Shown here one piece after another: positions 11,714 through 21,685 of a DNA stretch of 64,000 nucleotides (positions are counted from its first letter, which is position 1; each line of letters starts with the position of its first letter). The stretch lies in NCBI GenBank assembly GCA_963281155.1, contig CAUJLY010000004.1, positions 1,860,001 through 1,924,000 of the forward strand, written 5' to 3'. The notes below the pieces were generated by a model. It searched no databases, was not told the DNA's origin, and saw nothing but the letters and a program-made list of their open reading frames with translations. Source of the stretch: Rhabditophanes sp. KR3021. Taxonomy: Eukaryota; Nematoda; Chromadorea; Rhabditida; Alloionematidae. The translations under genes were made by a program, and so were the position numbers.

Positions 11714-11900
11714 ATGGGAGCCGCTGAGTCTGATGAGCATCATGCGTTTGCTGCCGGCCATAAGAAGGAACGCAAATCTCCTGGCGACAACAATTCCACT
11801 GACGTCGATAGATGAACTCAAACAAATACAAATTTCTCCAGCTGATTTGTATAAAATTGCCGCGCCTGAATCCAACACCCTACTTCAGCTGATACAGTAA
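11714..11900 (+). pseudogene. Small frame-conflicted coding region (possible MG-initiated protein)
   Basis: An ATG at 11714 opens a 33-codon frame (MGAAESDEHHAF..., Lys/Ser-rich end) that stops at 11815. The neighbouring frame is open across the same bases and continues with SIDELKQIQISPADLYKI to a TAA at 11900. Both look protein-like and they would join with a single-base shift near 11805. A GTAAGA donor at 11897 and TTTATAG at 11929-11935 suggest that the original gene continued with an intron. I do not know the family. The Met-Gly start followed by Ser at position 6 fits an N-myristoylation site. It could be a decayed gene or one with a sequencing error. Confidence 0.3.
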
Positions 11901-12000
11901 GAGTTGATTCAACCACGCATTAACTTCATTTATAGATAAATTAGAAAGCATTAGTCAAAATCATTTATTGTTACAACTTTATACATTTCATAAGGAAGAA

Positions 12001-12264
12001 TTATGCAAAGTTATTGGTTAATTTAGCATTTGATGGCCCGTTTCCAACTTTATTTTGTGCTTGATTACTTCCATAACCATAATAAGGAGATGCAAACGCT
12101 CCGGCGTAATAACCTGAATAAGCTCCTGGGTAATATCCTGCGTATCCAGCTCCAAGGTAGCCCGCATAAGCAGATCCGGCGTATGCAGCATAGGGAGAAT
12201 AGTATTGAGCTGATCCTGAGGCAATCAAGAAAGCAATAAGAGCAGCAATTGTTTTAAAGTTCAT
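12001..12264 (-). CDS. Small secreted Gly/Tyr/Ala-rich peptide (YGY-type)
   Basis: 87 residues from the ATG at 12264. An upstream in-frame extension to 12321 is unlikely because it precedes the signal peptide. Residues 1-18 form a signal peptide (MNFKTIAALIAFLIASGSA). The mature part is a tandem low-complexity array of Tyr-Ala-Gly units (AGYAGYYPGAY and variants) followed by an Asn/Gln/Lys tail. This composition occurs in nematode antimicrobial/cuticle-associated peptides and in structural cuticle proteins, and the sequence does not decide between them. The poly(A) signal is at 11964-11969 on this strand. A TATA-like element lies upstream at 12428-12437. Confidence 0.75.
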   Translation of the reverse strand: MNFKTIAALIAFLIASGSAQYYSPYAAYAGSAYAGYLGAGYAGYYPGAYSGYYAGAFASPYYGYGSNQAQNKVGNGPSNAKLTNNFA

Positions 12265-12427
12265 GTTGTAGTAAGATTTAATCTGATACCAAATGCTTGG
12301 AATCCCCTTCTTTAAGTACACCTCTTTTGTTTATTTAAAATCAGGAAGTGTGAGATGAAAAGTTTGCAACAATGAAGTTAGAGCAAATAAGGTTTTTTTG
12401 AAAGTGACAAAAAGTAAAGAAGTACTC

Positions 12428-12437
12428 TATATTTATA
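12428..12437 (-). promoter_or_regulatory. TATA-like element upstream of the secreted YGY peptide
   Basis: Read on the minus strand the sequence is TATAAATATA. Transcription would start near 12400, giving a leader of about 135 nt to the ATG at 12264. Confidence 0.4.
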
Positions 12438-12607
12438 CTTATTTGATTAGCCCGTAGATTTTTTATAGATCAAAATGCAATTACCTGTTTATGGTTTTTA
12501 TAAAACAAATTGTCTTATATTAGCCTATCGAAATGTATAATATAATCTTTATTTAGCTTAAAAAGTAAGTCCTTTTGACTTTAATAATATGTGATGATAA
12601 ATATGTG

Positions 12608-12764
12608 TATAAAAGCCCGAGAGCACACGAAAAGGATATGAGATGCAAGTATGGAATTTATTAAATACCAGATTAGGAATACACCTTTTCGAGACTTCTT
12701 TTTTATCATTGACTTGCAGACCCTTGATTTTATGAATATGCCATTAGACTCAGTTTTTTCATAA
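12608..12764 (+). other. TATA box followed by a 37-codon open frame
   Basis: TATAAAAG at 12608-12615 is a good core promoter. About 36 nt after its end an ATG (12651) opens 37 codons rich in Phe, Asp and Met, ending at TAA 12764. An earlier ATG at 12639 gives only 8 codons. The peptide resembles nothing I know and has no signal peptide. The unit may be a short gene, a non-coding transcript or the start of a gene I did not resolve. Confidence 0.3.
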
Positions 12765-12808
12765 TATCAGTTCAAGGCTCATTCCCGAAGCAAGTCTGGG
12801 AAAAGTCA

Positions 12809-12880
12809 AGGTCTTCGACTCTTTAACCCCGGAGCAATAAATATTTTACAGAAATTCTGTTTCTGTAGTTCGAAAGACCT
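12809..12880. repeat. Imperfect inverted repeat with inner palindrome
   Basis: AGGTCTTCGA at 12809-12818 pairs with TCGAAAGACCT at 12870-12880 with one bulged base. Between them lies the palindrome ACAGAAATTCTGT at 12848-12860. It is not a tRNA and I see no Sm-site arrangement. It could form a cruciform or an RNA hairpin downstream of the 12608 TATA box. Confidence 0.45.
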
Positions 12881-13034
12881 AGATTTATCTACCTTTATCA
12901 TCAAAAAGATTTTAATATCTCTTTTTTGCTGGGCAGGGGAGGCATTTAAATTTTTTACGAAAAAAAACTTTCAGACTAAGGTACGGAATTTCAGGTTTAA
13001 CTATAAGGAAATTTAAAATTAATAAACAATTAAT

Positions 13035-15188
13035 TTATGCTGTTCCTGTTGACTGAATATATTTATTTATTAACTTCTGGAGTTCGGTTTTCTGGTTGAC
13101 ATTTTCAAACACAGTTGGTGCAGAAAATAAAATCCCTACAGATCCTCCGAGTGTTATCCCAAAGAAAATATAAAGCATTAACCGGTCTATTAGCATTCCA
13201 ACGTATTTCCAATCGTCACGATACATCTTATATTCTTCATCCTTCCTAATGTGATCTGTTATATATTCTATTGCATCAATTGCATTTGAAACCTCTCTTG
13301 TTAACGGATAAAATTCCGCAGTTAATTTGTCTTTCCCACAGAAGACTGAATTACTATTATATATTTGTATTGTAGGAACGGTCCAGTCTTCTTTTGTATT
13401 AACATTGTCCTTATTCACGATAATTGGACACATCGGATGATGGCCACTTCTGGGTACATTGAATTCGCCGACCCCGCGTAATTTACTGTTTCTTGTTTTA
13501 TTCTTTCTAAGTACTACTTGCCTGGGTCTTTTCATACATAGTAATATTGGGATGTACTTTAAAAATAAAATTCGAACCCATACCGGCATAACCTGCGTTG
13601 GCCCTCTGAAGTATACGTTAATTATTATTACTGTCGTCAAAATCGTAATAACATTAAGTACAAATGTCAGCAGTAGATATTTCGCAATCAGAGGAATTGT
13701 TGAAGAAGGTGGCAGTATCTTAGATACGACTAATAAAAACAGCACAATCTAAACATTTTAAATCAATTGCTTGTTAAAAAATAAATTTACACTGAGAAGT
13801 ACTGAAATTGTTAACGTTATTTTCTCTGTTGATTCTGTCGGTAAGAAAAACACACTTAATGATAGAAATGCCATCAGTATAGTTGGTATCAAAAGTACCA
13901 CCACATAAAACAGATATTTTCGTCTCACTTTCAACTGGAATTCAATCCTCGATCTCTTATTTAATTGAGCTCCATATGCGTCGACCACATCCCATATACT
14001 GCTATAAAAGTCATTATTTATTTGTAAAATGCATATTTACCTCGGTGAATATTCTTGCAAATCAATGGAAGGGGCTTGGTCAAAATCCAGTGTTATCTCT
14101 TTGTCCGAGTAAGTCCAGCTCCCAAAAAGAAGAGTACATAGCTATAAGTCAATTAGTATTTGTACTCAAATAAATATGTATACCTGTTCGTCAAATGGGA
14201 AAAATTCAACCTAAATAAACTAATTAGTGATGATTAGTCAAAGTATTTAAATTACATCAATCATACAACTGGATTTAAATATTGCTGGCGGTACAAACAA
14301 TACCTCGCCTTTAAAATTTACAACGCAATTACACATATAGCTTGCCTCGAAGTTGCCTAGAATTAATACTTGTCAACAAAACATTTTAAAAGTGCAGATA
14401 TGACGTTTAAATCTATTATCAACTAAATATTGTAAATAATGTTTTAATGGTGTAATAAATATATTACATATCACATGAAAATACGATGTGGGCACAATAA
14501 TTGTACGTACATATCTATGATTATTAAATCATATGAATAAAATTCCTAGAGTCTTAAATATTGAATACCCTCTGTTTAGGAGGTTACTTCTGTGACAGTC
14601 AAATAAATTAGTTAATATTTTCATTGAATTTCGACACAAGACCAACAAAAAGCTTCCACATCAAACATTTTTATCAGATATTTAAACTAACCGTCCCCGT
14701 TATTGAACAAGACAATATCTAAAATTGAAAATATAAAAATTATAATTAGTTATTTTAATGATCATAGGGCATACCAGGATTCCATAGTTTAATCGGATCA
14801 ACTCTAATTTCTTTAATGTCTCCATAATTTACTGGATTCCATTTTAAGGATGAATCTGCCCATCTAAAAACTATTATTATATCACAATAAAGTCACCGTT
14901 ACTTAAGGGTTATCCATATATTGGACATCATTGTTTGTTCCTTTTCTAATATATTAATGAGTAGAACAAGTTGGATAGCTATTCGGATTTGAATTATATC
15001 AGAAACATTTTTTACTGGCCTAATTAGTGGATTGTATGAACGAAACAAATCAAGCATCAATCTTTCTTCTTCGTCTGACCCATTAACTTTAAAGATGTTA
15101 AAAATTTAATTATTCATTTAAATGACAATCTCTTACCTATATTTTTAAATAATAACAGAATACTTATGAACAATAATAGCGTCTTCAT
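13035..15188 (-). CDS. Nicotinic acetylcholine receptor-like (Cys-loop) channel subunit, non-alpha
   Basis: Nine exons, from the start: 15188-15137, 15086-14903, 14863-14775, 14718-14692, 14356-14256, 14210-14184, 14141-14041, 14001-13791 and 13748-13035. All phases agree and give 501 residues. It has a signal peptide, then LKWNP and the DIVLFNN loop. The Cys-loop has Cys148 and Cys162 with exactly 13 residues between, including the FPFD core, followed by FGSWTYS. M1 is near 222-243. M2 carries the EK cation-selectivity motif (about 250-272). M3 is near 281-308, followed by a cytoplasmic loop, a conserved DWKYVGMLIDR and M4 near 455-478. The vicinal Cys pair of alpha subunits is absent and loop C is short. 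The family forms pentameric ligand-gated cation channels in nerve and muscle membranes. Eight introns, mostly 39-56 nt, make this the most intron-rich gene here. One intron (14357-14691) is 335 nt. Confidence 0.9.
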
Positions 15189-16073
15189 ATTAAGAGGAAT
15201 ATGTTTGAATGCCTTATTTTATTAATAATTTTATTCTATATTACTAGCCACTTTGTCTAAATATTTGACAAAGGAAATGATAATTAATCGAAGAAGTGAA
15301 ATAAGTTGCTATTTAATTTATTATAATTTGTGGCACAACATTTTAAAATAGACAGCTTTTAATATAAAATAAATGCGGAAGCAGCTTAAAAGACTTAAGA
15401 TTACAGACCCTTTTCAGAAATAATGAAAACACTTACTCAAATGGTTTCAACCAACCTATCATTCTGAATGGCATTAATAAAGACAACCAAAAATGTTATT
15501 CCCTAACATTTGGTGTCAATAGAAACAAATAGTTTAATACTTATTCTGAATTAGTGTCTGACAAATTCGGACATTTAATTTGTGGGTTTGATATCAATTT
15601 AACAAATTATATAAACATTTGTTTAAATTTGTTAACTGTATACAATAATTAGAAATAACTGCATTTAAGCTTTACCAGATAAAAGCATTTATGCAAGACA
15701 CAAAAATGTGTATGTTAATAAGTTTTGTCCCGAAATAAATATATTTTCACCAGATTTTATCTTTTGGCTCCTGATTTTTATAAATGAATTAGACGAGTTA
15801 AGTCTGTTTGTTGGTCAACACGCTCATAAATATTGGTGATGTGATTATGATACCATATGTAGAACATAAAGTTACGCCAATAAAAAAACCCAATTGCAAG
15901 CGATCTATAGTTGTTGGCACAATCTTCACACAAAGCCCTTTGTTTTTTATGAGCTTTTATGTTATTAGTAATACTTATAAGCTACTGCGTTTTCAAATAA
16001 TCCTAGATACTCATTGCTGTTGCCATCAACCTTCCATAGTTAACTTTGTTCTTAGTCTCAGATTGAAGGATAT
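15189..16073. other. Intergenic, AT-rich
   Basis: Upstream region of the channel gene. A plus-strand open frame (15808-16155) begins at a non-ATG codon, is rich in Cys, His and Phe without motif, and overlaps the more protein-like minus-strand fragments further right, so I do not call it. No RNA gene seen. Confidence 0.4.
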
Positions 16074-16377
16074 TCATTTCACACCAACCTTCATACTACA
16101 TTCCGCCATACCCTTTGGTGCTAGATGCACATTGTTAGAATGGCAAAAGGGGTGATGATAGTTGATATCTTTTCTCACTTCCTCCAAAATTGTCTGTCCA
16201 TCCCAGTCGTATTATTTACTATTGTCAAGATATCATTTTTTGACATTAATCGTTTTCAATTATTATGCAATAATTTTGGCCGTTCAATACGTAAAATTCA
16301 ATGTAATACTCTTGAAAATACAGTTTTATCGAACGGAGAGATAGGATATGTTAAGGCTTCTGGAAATGCACGTTTAT
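16074..16377 (-). pseudogene. Decayed coding fragments, family unknown
   Basis: On the minus strand 16377-16299 reads KRAFPEALTYPISPFDKTVF, then meets a TGA. After two further stops, 16204-16074 reads a 42-residue block beginning DGQTILEEVRKDINYHHPF and ending in Lys-TGA. Composition and codon pattern look like genuine protein, but stops separate the parts and there are no matching splice borders. I cannot name the family. Confidence 0.3.
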
Positions 16378-16385
16378 GATGACAG

Positions 16386-16914
16386 TTTTAATAATATTCA
16401 AAACAAAGGTGAGAGCCCAAGAAGAATCAGATGATTCGAAGAAAAGGCAAAAAGAGGAATCGGTAAAGAAGCACAAGCAAATGGTTGCTGCCACTGTAAA
16501 AAACGCTATCGATGCTTTCGAAATTCAACAAAACAAAGTAGAAATGGAGTGCGAGAAGAAAAATAAGGAAGTCTTACCGATAAAGTCAAGGAACCCTCAG
16601 ATAGGAAGAACGTGAACCTAAGAAAGATGACAATAAACAAATTGACGTTACTGCTTGATGACCTGTCAAAGAAGAACCTAGCAGAGTAGTTACTGCCATT
16701 GCCCAGGAGCACAACCTACTCTGATGAATGAAATCATACTTCAAATATGGAAGAAGCCGAGCCAATCAAAATTGCTGCTGCAGAACCAACTCAACTTGCT
16801 TCTACTGATTTGTTAAGAGTTTATCAACGTGAAGTTTCAACTGAACCGTCAAAAATGGATACACCTGAAGAAAGCAACAAGAAAAGAGTCATAACTATTA
16901 ATATTACTTAATAG
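16386..16914 (+). pseudogene. Frame-broken Lys/Glu-rich coding region
   Basis: Three consecutive plus-strand frames carry hydrophilic, coding-like sequence. The first (16400-16615) has SDDSKKRQKEESVKKHK and a helical AIDAFEIQQNK. The second (about 16570-16640) is REPKKDDNKQ-like. The third starts at ATG 16747, reads EEAEPIKIAAAEPTQLAS and ends with TAA at about 16911. The stops and shifts between them have no splice signals. This is a low-complexity nuclear or cytoskeletal-type protein that has lost its reading frame. The family is unknown. Confidence 0.4.
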
Positions 16915-17125
16915 TTCGCTTACTCCTAATTATATTAACATCATTTAACTTTAAAGTACTATTAGACAAACAATACAAATTATATGTGTGTATTTAAATT
17001 CTGAATTAGTAAAATGAAATTAATTTATAAAACTGCTTCTAATTTTTATATTCAAATTGCATTTAAGTTATTAAAATATGTATATCTAAGCATCTTAATT
17101 AATTCAAATACCATTGGCTTAATAA

Positions 17126-17404
17126 TTACGAAATATTTTCTCTTTTACAACATATTCTTAAAATAGTATCAAAACCAGAGATGAATTGATAACTTTCTTT
17201 TGTTAAATTTACGTAAAAATTCAATCTATTGTATTTTCTAAAACAGCGGCTCAAAAATAATGTAAGCAGGATGATAATAGCAAAACTAAATGTGGCACCA
17301 AGAATATAACCTAATATTATTCTACATGTATAGATGATTTCCTTTTTTATATTAAGTTTCATGCTAATAATTTGCTCATTTTGAGTAACCATATAAATCT
17401 GCAT
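17126..17404 (-). CDS. Putative single-pass membrane protein or terminal exon
   Basis: From the first ATG (17404) the frame encodes 92 residues with one strong membrane segment (ILGYILGATFSFAIIILL) followed by a basic, Tyr/Asn-containing tail. The frame is also open back to an acceptor TCCTTATTTAG on this strand (AG at 17447-17446), so it may be the last exon of a larger type I membrane protein. Upstream on the same strand (about 17520-17690) lie more coding-like pieces in two frames, one containing FDTRMAEDFQYTIQLAMSQ and the other KLVYADLGKEVFQAH, joined only by a frame change. Either the gene is broken or those pieces are unrelated. No function assigned. Confidence 0.35.
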   Translation of the reverse strand: MQIYMVTQNEQIISMKLNIKKEIIYTCRIILGYILGATFSFAIIILLTLFLSRCFRKYNRLNFYVNLTKESYQFISGFDTILRICCKRENIS

Positions 17405-17911
17405 TTTAAACGACGAGAAACAATGGAACAAGATTGGCTTCAGTCCTAAATAAGGAGACACGCAATATACTTTTTAAACCCCATTTCACATAGGTTCTAA
17501 TCAACTTCTAAATCCTAATATTGGGCATGAGCTTGAAATACTTCTTTACCTAAATCGGCATATACTAATTTCGCATTGCTTGCTCAGCAAAAGACCAATT
17601 CGTATGTCTATATTGACAAATCTGACTCATGGCAAGTTGGATCGTGTACTGGAAATCTTCTGCCATACGTGTATCAAATACCTACCATTAACAAAAGCAA
17701 TATTAGTAATTAATTGATACAATGTGTACTTAAAACTTCGTGAGCAAATATTCAATCGTGCTGCATATTTCATTCTCAATATACTTAATACCAATCACAA
17801 GTCTCAAAGGGACTCAAAGAGGCTCTAAACTTTTATTCAAAAACACCACCGCTATTAGTTTACAACTAGCAATCATCAATTAACAACCGCTTTTTTGAAA
17901 CGAGTAGGGAA

Positions 17912-18508
17912 ATGCCATCTCCAAATAGTCTTAACTTAATGCCTGGAAATCTATTTATTGAAGTTCCTGGAACAATCAAATCAAAAGCCACCATCGGAAT
18001 TTTAAAACGGAAGATGTTTGCCCCTTTGCCTGTTGATACTACACACGAGACTGATGACAGCGTCTGCCCACAAAGTGACAATATGGAGTCGCTAAATAAA
18101 CATTTTAACAACTGTGAAGCACTTTATAGAGTTCGCGTTCAGTATCGCTTAAACTTAGAGGAGATCTGTAGAGACATGTCCAAAGGAATGGAAGTGGAAA
18201 TGATGGCTTTTTTCGAAAATACTTTTTACCCAAAATTGCAACTGTTAGCTGGAAAACCTCTCAGGAATGATATCAAACGATACCTTATCAAGTTGTTGAC
18301 GGAATCGCCAGTTGTCAAAATTTATGAAAATAGTGTTGCCATTACATTAGCCGGAACATACTTTACTGACGGAAATAAAGTTCAATGTTCGGATTTAGTA
18401 GGATATCAAGGACCCGACAAAGCAGACAAATATATTAAAGCATTATTAGACAAGAAAGCTGAATTGACATATCAAAAGATCTTCTTAAAGCAATCTCCAA
18501 ACGAGTAA
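17912..18508 (+). CDS. Orphan 198-residue protein
   Basis: A single-exon open frame from ATG 17912 to TAA 18508. The N-terminal 40 residues contain a GTIKSKATIGILKRK-like basic stretch with Pro, typical of a nuclear protein. The middle (about 60-130) and the end (about 160-195) are predicted helical, with Lys/Glu periodicity and no signal peptide. I do not recognise a family. A poly(A) signal-like AATAAA lies at about 18558. The next gene is 1.4 kb away. Confidence 0.6.
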   Translation: MPSPNSLNLMPGNLFIEVPGTIKSKATIGILKRKMFAPLPVDTTHETDDSVCPQSDNMESLNKHFNNCEALYRVRVQYRLNLEEICRDMSKGMEVEMMAFFENTFYPKLQLLAGKPLRNDIKRYLIKLLTESPVVKIYENSVAITLAGTYFTDGNKVQCSDLVGYQGPDKADKYIKALLDKKAELTYQKIFLKQSPNE

Positions 18509-19794
18509 CCGATCTATTTCCGGTCTATTTCATATTGCAATTGTATTTTTAACATTTAATAAAACTTTATTTCACTGCTTCTGATAAAAATTTAAATTTG
18601 TGTTATTTAATGTGATTCATATGAACAAAAGTCAAGATTCTTGTCGTTTATTGACAAATATTAGGAGTTTAATGCAGGGCTACTGCAAGATGGTATTGTA
18701 TTTAGCAGTTACAAAAAGTATGCACAAGCGAGTGTCGTTAACAGCAAATTGTAAGAACTACTTTTAATATTTGAATTGCGTGACTTAAATAACTGATTCA
18801 ATTCAAAAGTTTCGAAGTCTACAAGACTATAAATTAGGTTAGTAACTTTGAAGATTAAGAAATCTCAATTGTTAAATTTTGGAATGAAAGTTGAAAAACT
18901 TTCTAATATTAATTCTTTGTTATGAGGAAAATTATGTTAGATGCGGATGCAAATAAATTTAACGTAAAAGTAAATGTTACCAATAATGCTTGTATGTATT
19001 TTCAAAATTACATGTATACGTTCCGCTTTTTTAAGTTATGAAATATCTCCATGCAATGTATACATTCAAATAATCCATTGCATATGATCTAAAGTTATAG
19101 TTATAATATAGATATATCAGAATATGTTAATTTAAGAGATCCGAAATCTTATCATCAGTTGATTATTCTTCAAAACTTTCGAATTTTTACAACATTTTTA
19201 ATGAAGAACTATTTCTAGGTAAACTAAATCCGAAACTATGCGAATATAGTCAAAGTTTATCATGAATTAAATAATTTATGCATGATAATCAAAAGTTGTT
19301 TATAGATTAAGATATGAATAACAAGTTAATATATGTACCAAAGACTAAGCTGATTATACTTTGTAAATTATTTAACTTCGAAACATTTTTGATTCTTTCC
19401 AAATCTCAGTTCGAAATTTGGTACATACACCACGAAAAATCAAGAACGTATATTAACATTACTAGATTTCATTAAAACGCTTTAGTTTAGTCAATCAATT
19501 AAACGTGAATAAAACCGAAGCAGATCATTATTTTTACAGACACAAAATCTTATTCCTCACTATACGCATTCTATGAAGACGCATCTATTCTTTCAATGAT
19601 CATACTAGCGATTCAGAATAGATTCGGAATTAGTTTTAAGCTAAAAAGATAGATGAACATATGTAATCTACCAATTCCATGAACTTGTATACAAGAGTCT
19701 CACATAGAATGCGCATGCTATTGTTAATTAAATAGATTATCATTTATGACAAGCATTCGAGACACATGATCTTTGTCACAGATTACTTGCATCT
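18509..19794. other. Intergenic, AT-rich 1.3 kb
   Basis: No open frame of note, no RNA gene and no clear repeat. The right end carries the PRC1 core promoter. Confidence 0.5.
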
Positions 19795-19803
19795 ATAAAA
19801 GGA
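19795..19803 (+). promoter_or_regulatory. TATA box of the PRC1 gene
   Basis: TATAAAAGG, followed about 30 nt later by an initiator-like TCATTCAGT (about 19823-19831). The ATG is at 19909. There is no splice acceptor just before the ATG, unlike several other genes here. Confidence 0.65.
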
Positions 19804-19908
19804 AACGATTTTAGTTGTATTGTCATTCAGTAACTTATTAGTGCGTATTCCGTTCTAAAACTTACTAAATACTTAATATAGTAATCCGTATTGTGTAAAA
19901 GTTAAAAA

Positions 19909-21435
19909 ATGAACCGTACTAGCTCAAGTTCAACTGGAAGTAAAAGGTAAATTACAGTGTCAATGTCTGTTTAATGTATTTCTTTTAGATTGTCTATGAT
20001 CGACACTACAAATGGACTTATGAATCATTTCAATAGCTCGCTTTGTAGGCTTAACGACATGTGGGATCAAATTTCAATGTCGGATGAAATGAGAGTCGAA
20101 AGAGTATCGACATTCTACGAAACTATTAACAAAGTAATTAACATGATGGTTCAAGAAGAAACAGCCAACTTTGAAAATGTTGCCAAAGATTGTGCTGCTT
20201 TTAGTATGGAAGTCCAGATACTTAGAAACGAATTAGGTCTTGAGCCTTTTGACGTAATGCATCTCCCATCTAAATCTATTGCTATTTGTAGAGCACTTAA
20301 AAAAGAAAAGGAGCGTTTGGAGGAAGAAAAAATAGTTTGGCTGAACAGAATAAGAAAATGTAAAGATGAGTGCAAACAATTATGCACAAAACTTGATAAC
20401 GAATATGCGCTAATAAATGTCTCAGAAAAAAAGATTAATATAAGTGAACAAAATGATTTGCTTGAATATTTAAATAGTCTCTACAAAGAATTGGAAGATG
20501 TTTCTAATAAATTCAAGAAAATAACAAATCAAATAAGAGAATATTTGCGGATTATGGGAGAATCCCCTGAAGGTGATCTGCGTGATTTACTGTATTCTGA
20601 TATAGAGGATGAAAACTATATCTTTAGTAATGATAAACATGAGTTATTAAAATATAATTTAAATGAAGTAAAGATTCGTTATGAATTATGGCAACTGGAA
20701 AAGAAAGCGGAGTATAGTGAAGCATATGAGAGGCTGGAGCAGTTGTGGGATAAGTGTGGAGTTCCAGAGTTGGAAAGATTTTTGCCAGAATCTTATAACC
20801 CTGAAGTGTCATCGAATATTGGTGAAGAGATTCAACTGTATGAAGAAATGTACTTACGAAATGCAAGTCTCTATGATGCTTATTATGAATGGTTAAAGGA
20901 ATGGAATGCTAAGCTGGAAATTGAACGTGCTTTAGCCAATCCAGAAACATTCCAAATGCGTTCCAAATTTGAGGGCATTATGGTAAATGAGAAAAAAGTG
21001 ACAACTTTGGAGTCTTTACTTGAGTTACAGAAAAACAACCAGAAACGTGTAAATATGCTATTTAGTACAATTAAGGAAGAACAGGACGCATCAATTAAAA
21101 TCCAAGGTATTCCCATTTTGGAACATGTCAAAAAAATGATTGAAGATTATAAGAATGAGAAAGAAGAATTGAAAAAATTAAAGTCTGAACTAAAGAAGGA
21201 AATTCTCAAGCATGAATCAGTTTATGGATCTTCACCTCGTCCAAAGTTAAATTTGAATCGTACTGTCTACTCCGGAACGAGTCCAATACCTAGAGCTTCT
21301 CTATTTGGAAGTCAAGATATTAGCATGATAACCCCTTTAAGAAAAACAATCAAAAGACCGATAAAGGAAATGAAAACATCTTCCCCAAAACATTTCCGAT
21401 CCATAAACAACACTCTGTCTTCTAGATCACCTTAA
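19909..21435 (+). CDS. PRC1: PRC1/Ase1/MAP65 microtubule-bundling protein
   Basis: Exons 19909-19946 and 19989-21435 (42-nt intron) encode 494 residues. The protein is almost entirely coiled coil: an N-terminal dimerisation rod, then a spectrin-like microtubule-binding region around LWDKCGVPELERFLPES and a conserved DAYYEWLKEWNAKLEIER with ANPETFQMR, as in PRC1. The C-terminal 80 residues are basic and Ser/Pro-rich, with GSSPRPKLN, TSPIPRASLFGS and TPLRK motifs that look like Cdk/Plk sites. The family cross-links antiparallel microtubules at the spindle midzone and is needed for cytokinesis. C. elegans orthologue: spd-1. The start lies just after a TATA box. Length is slightly short of vertebrate PRC1 (about 620). 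Confidence 0.9.
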
Positions 21436-21685
21436 ACTCATTAGTTCGTCATTACACTTGTACATACCTATTTATTATTTTGAAAGTTCATTAGCGATAA
21501 AATATGTTGATCATTTTTGCATAAATTACTATCTTTTACTAGTGTGAGTTACAAAGACAAATTCTACTTTAAAAATGCACATTAAAATTCCTTTATTTAT
21601 AGAATTACATTACAACTTTTATACATTAATCTTATAAATATCAAAACTGGCAATCAATGCTTATTCCAAAACCCTTATAACGTAA

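Noticed and set aside
12860..12885. T-loop-like TTCGAAAG suggesting a tRNA
   Set aside because: No acceptor stem, anticodon arm or A box could be placed; it is part of a simple inverted repeat.
15808..16155. 115-codon plus-strand frame
   Set aside because: Non-ATG start and Cys/His/Phe-rich chance composition; the minus strand of the same region looks more protein-like.
17912..18111. Minus-strand 81-codon frame across 17866-18111
   Set aside because: Shadow of the better-supported plus-strand 198-residue frame.
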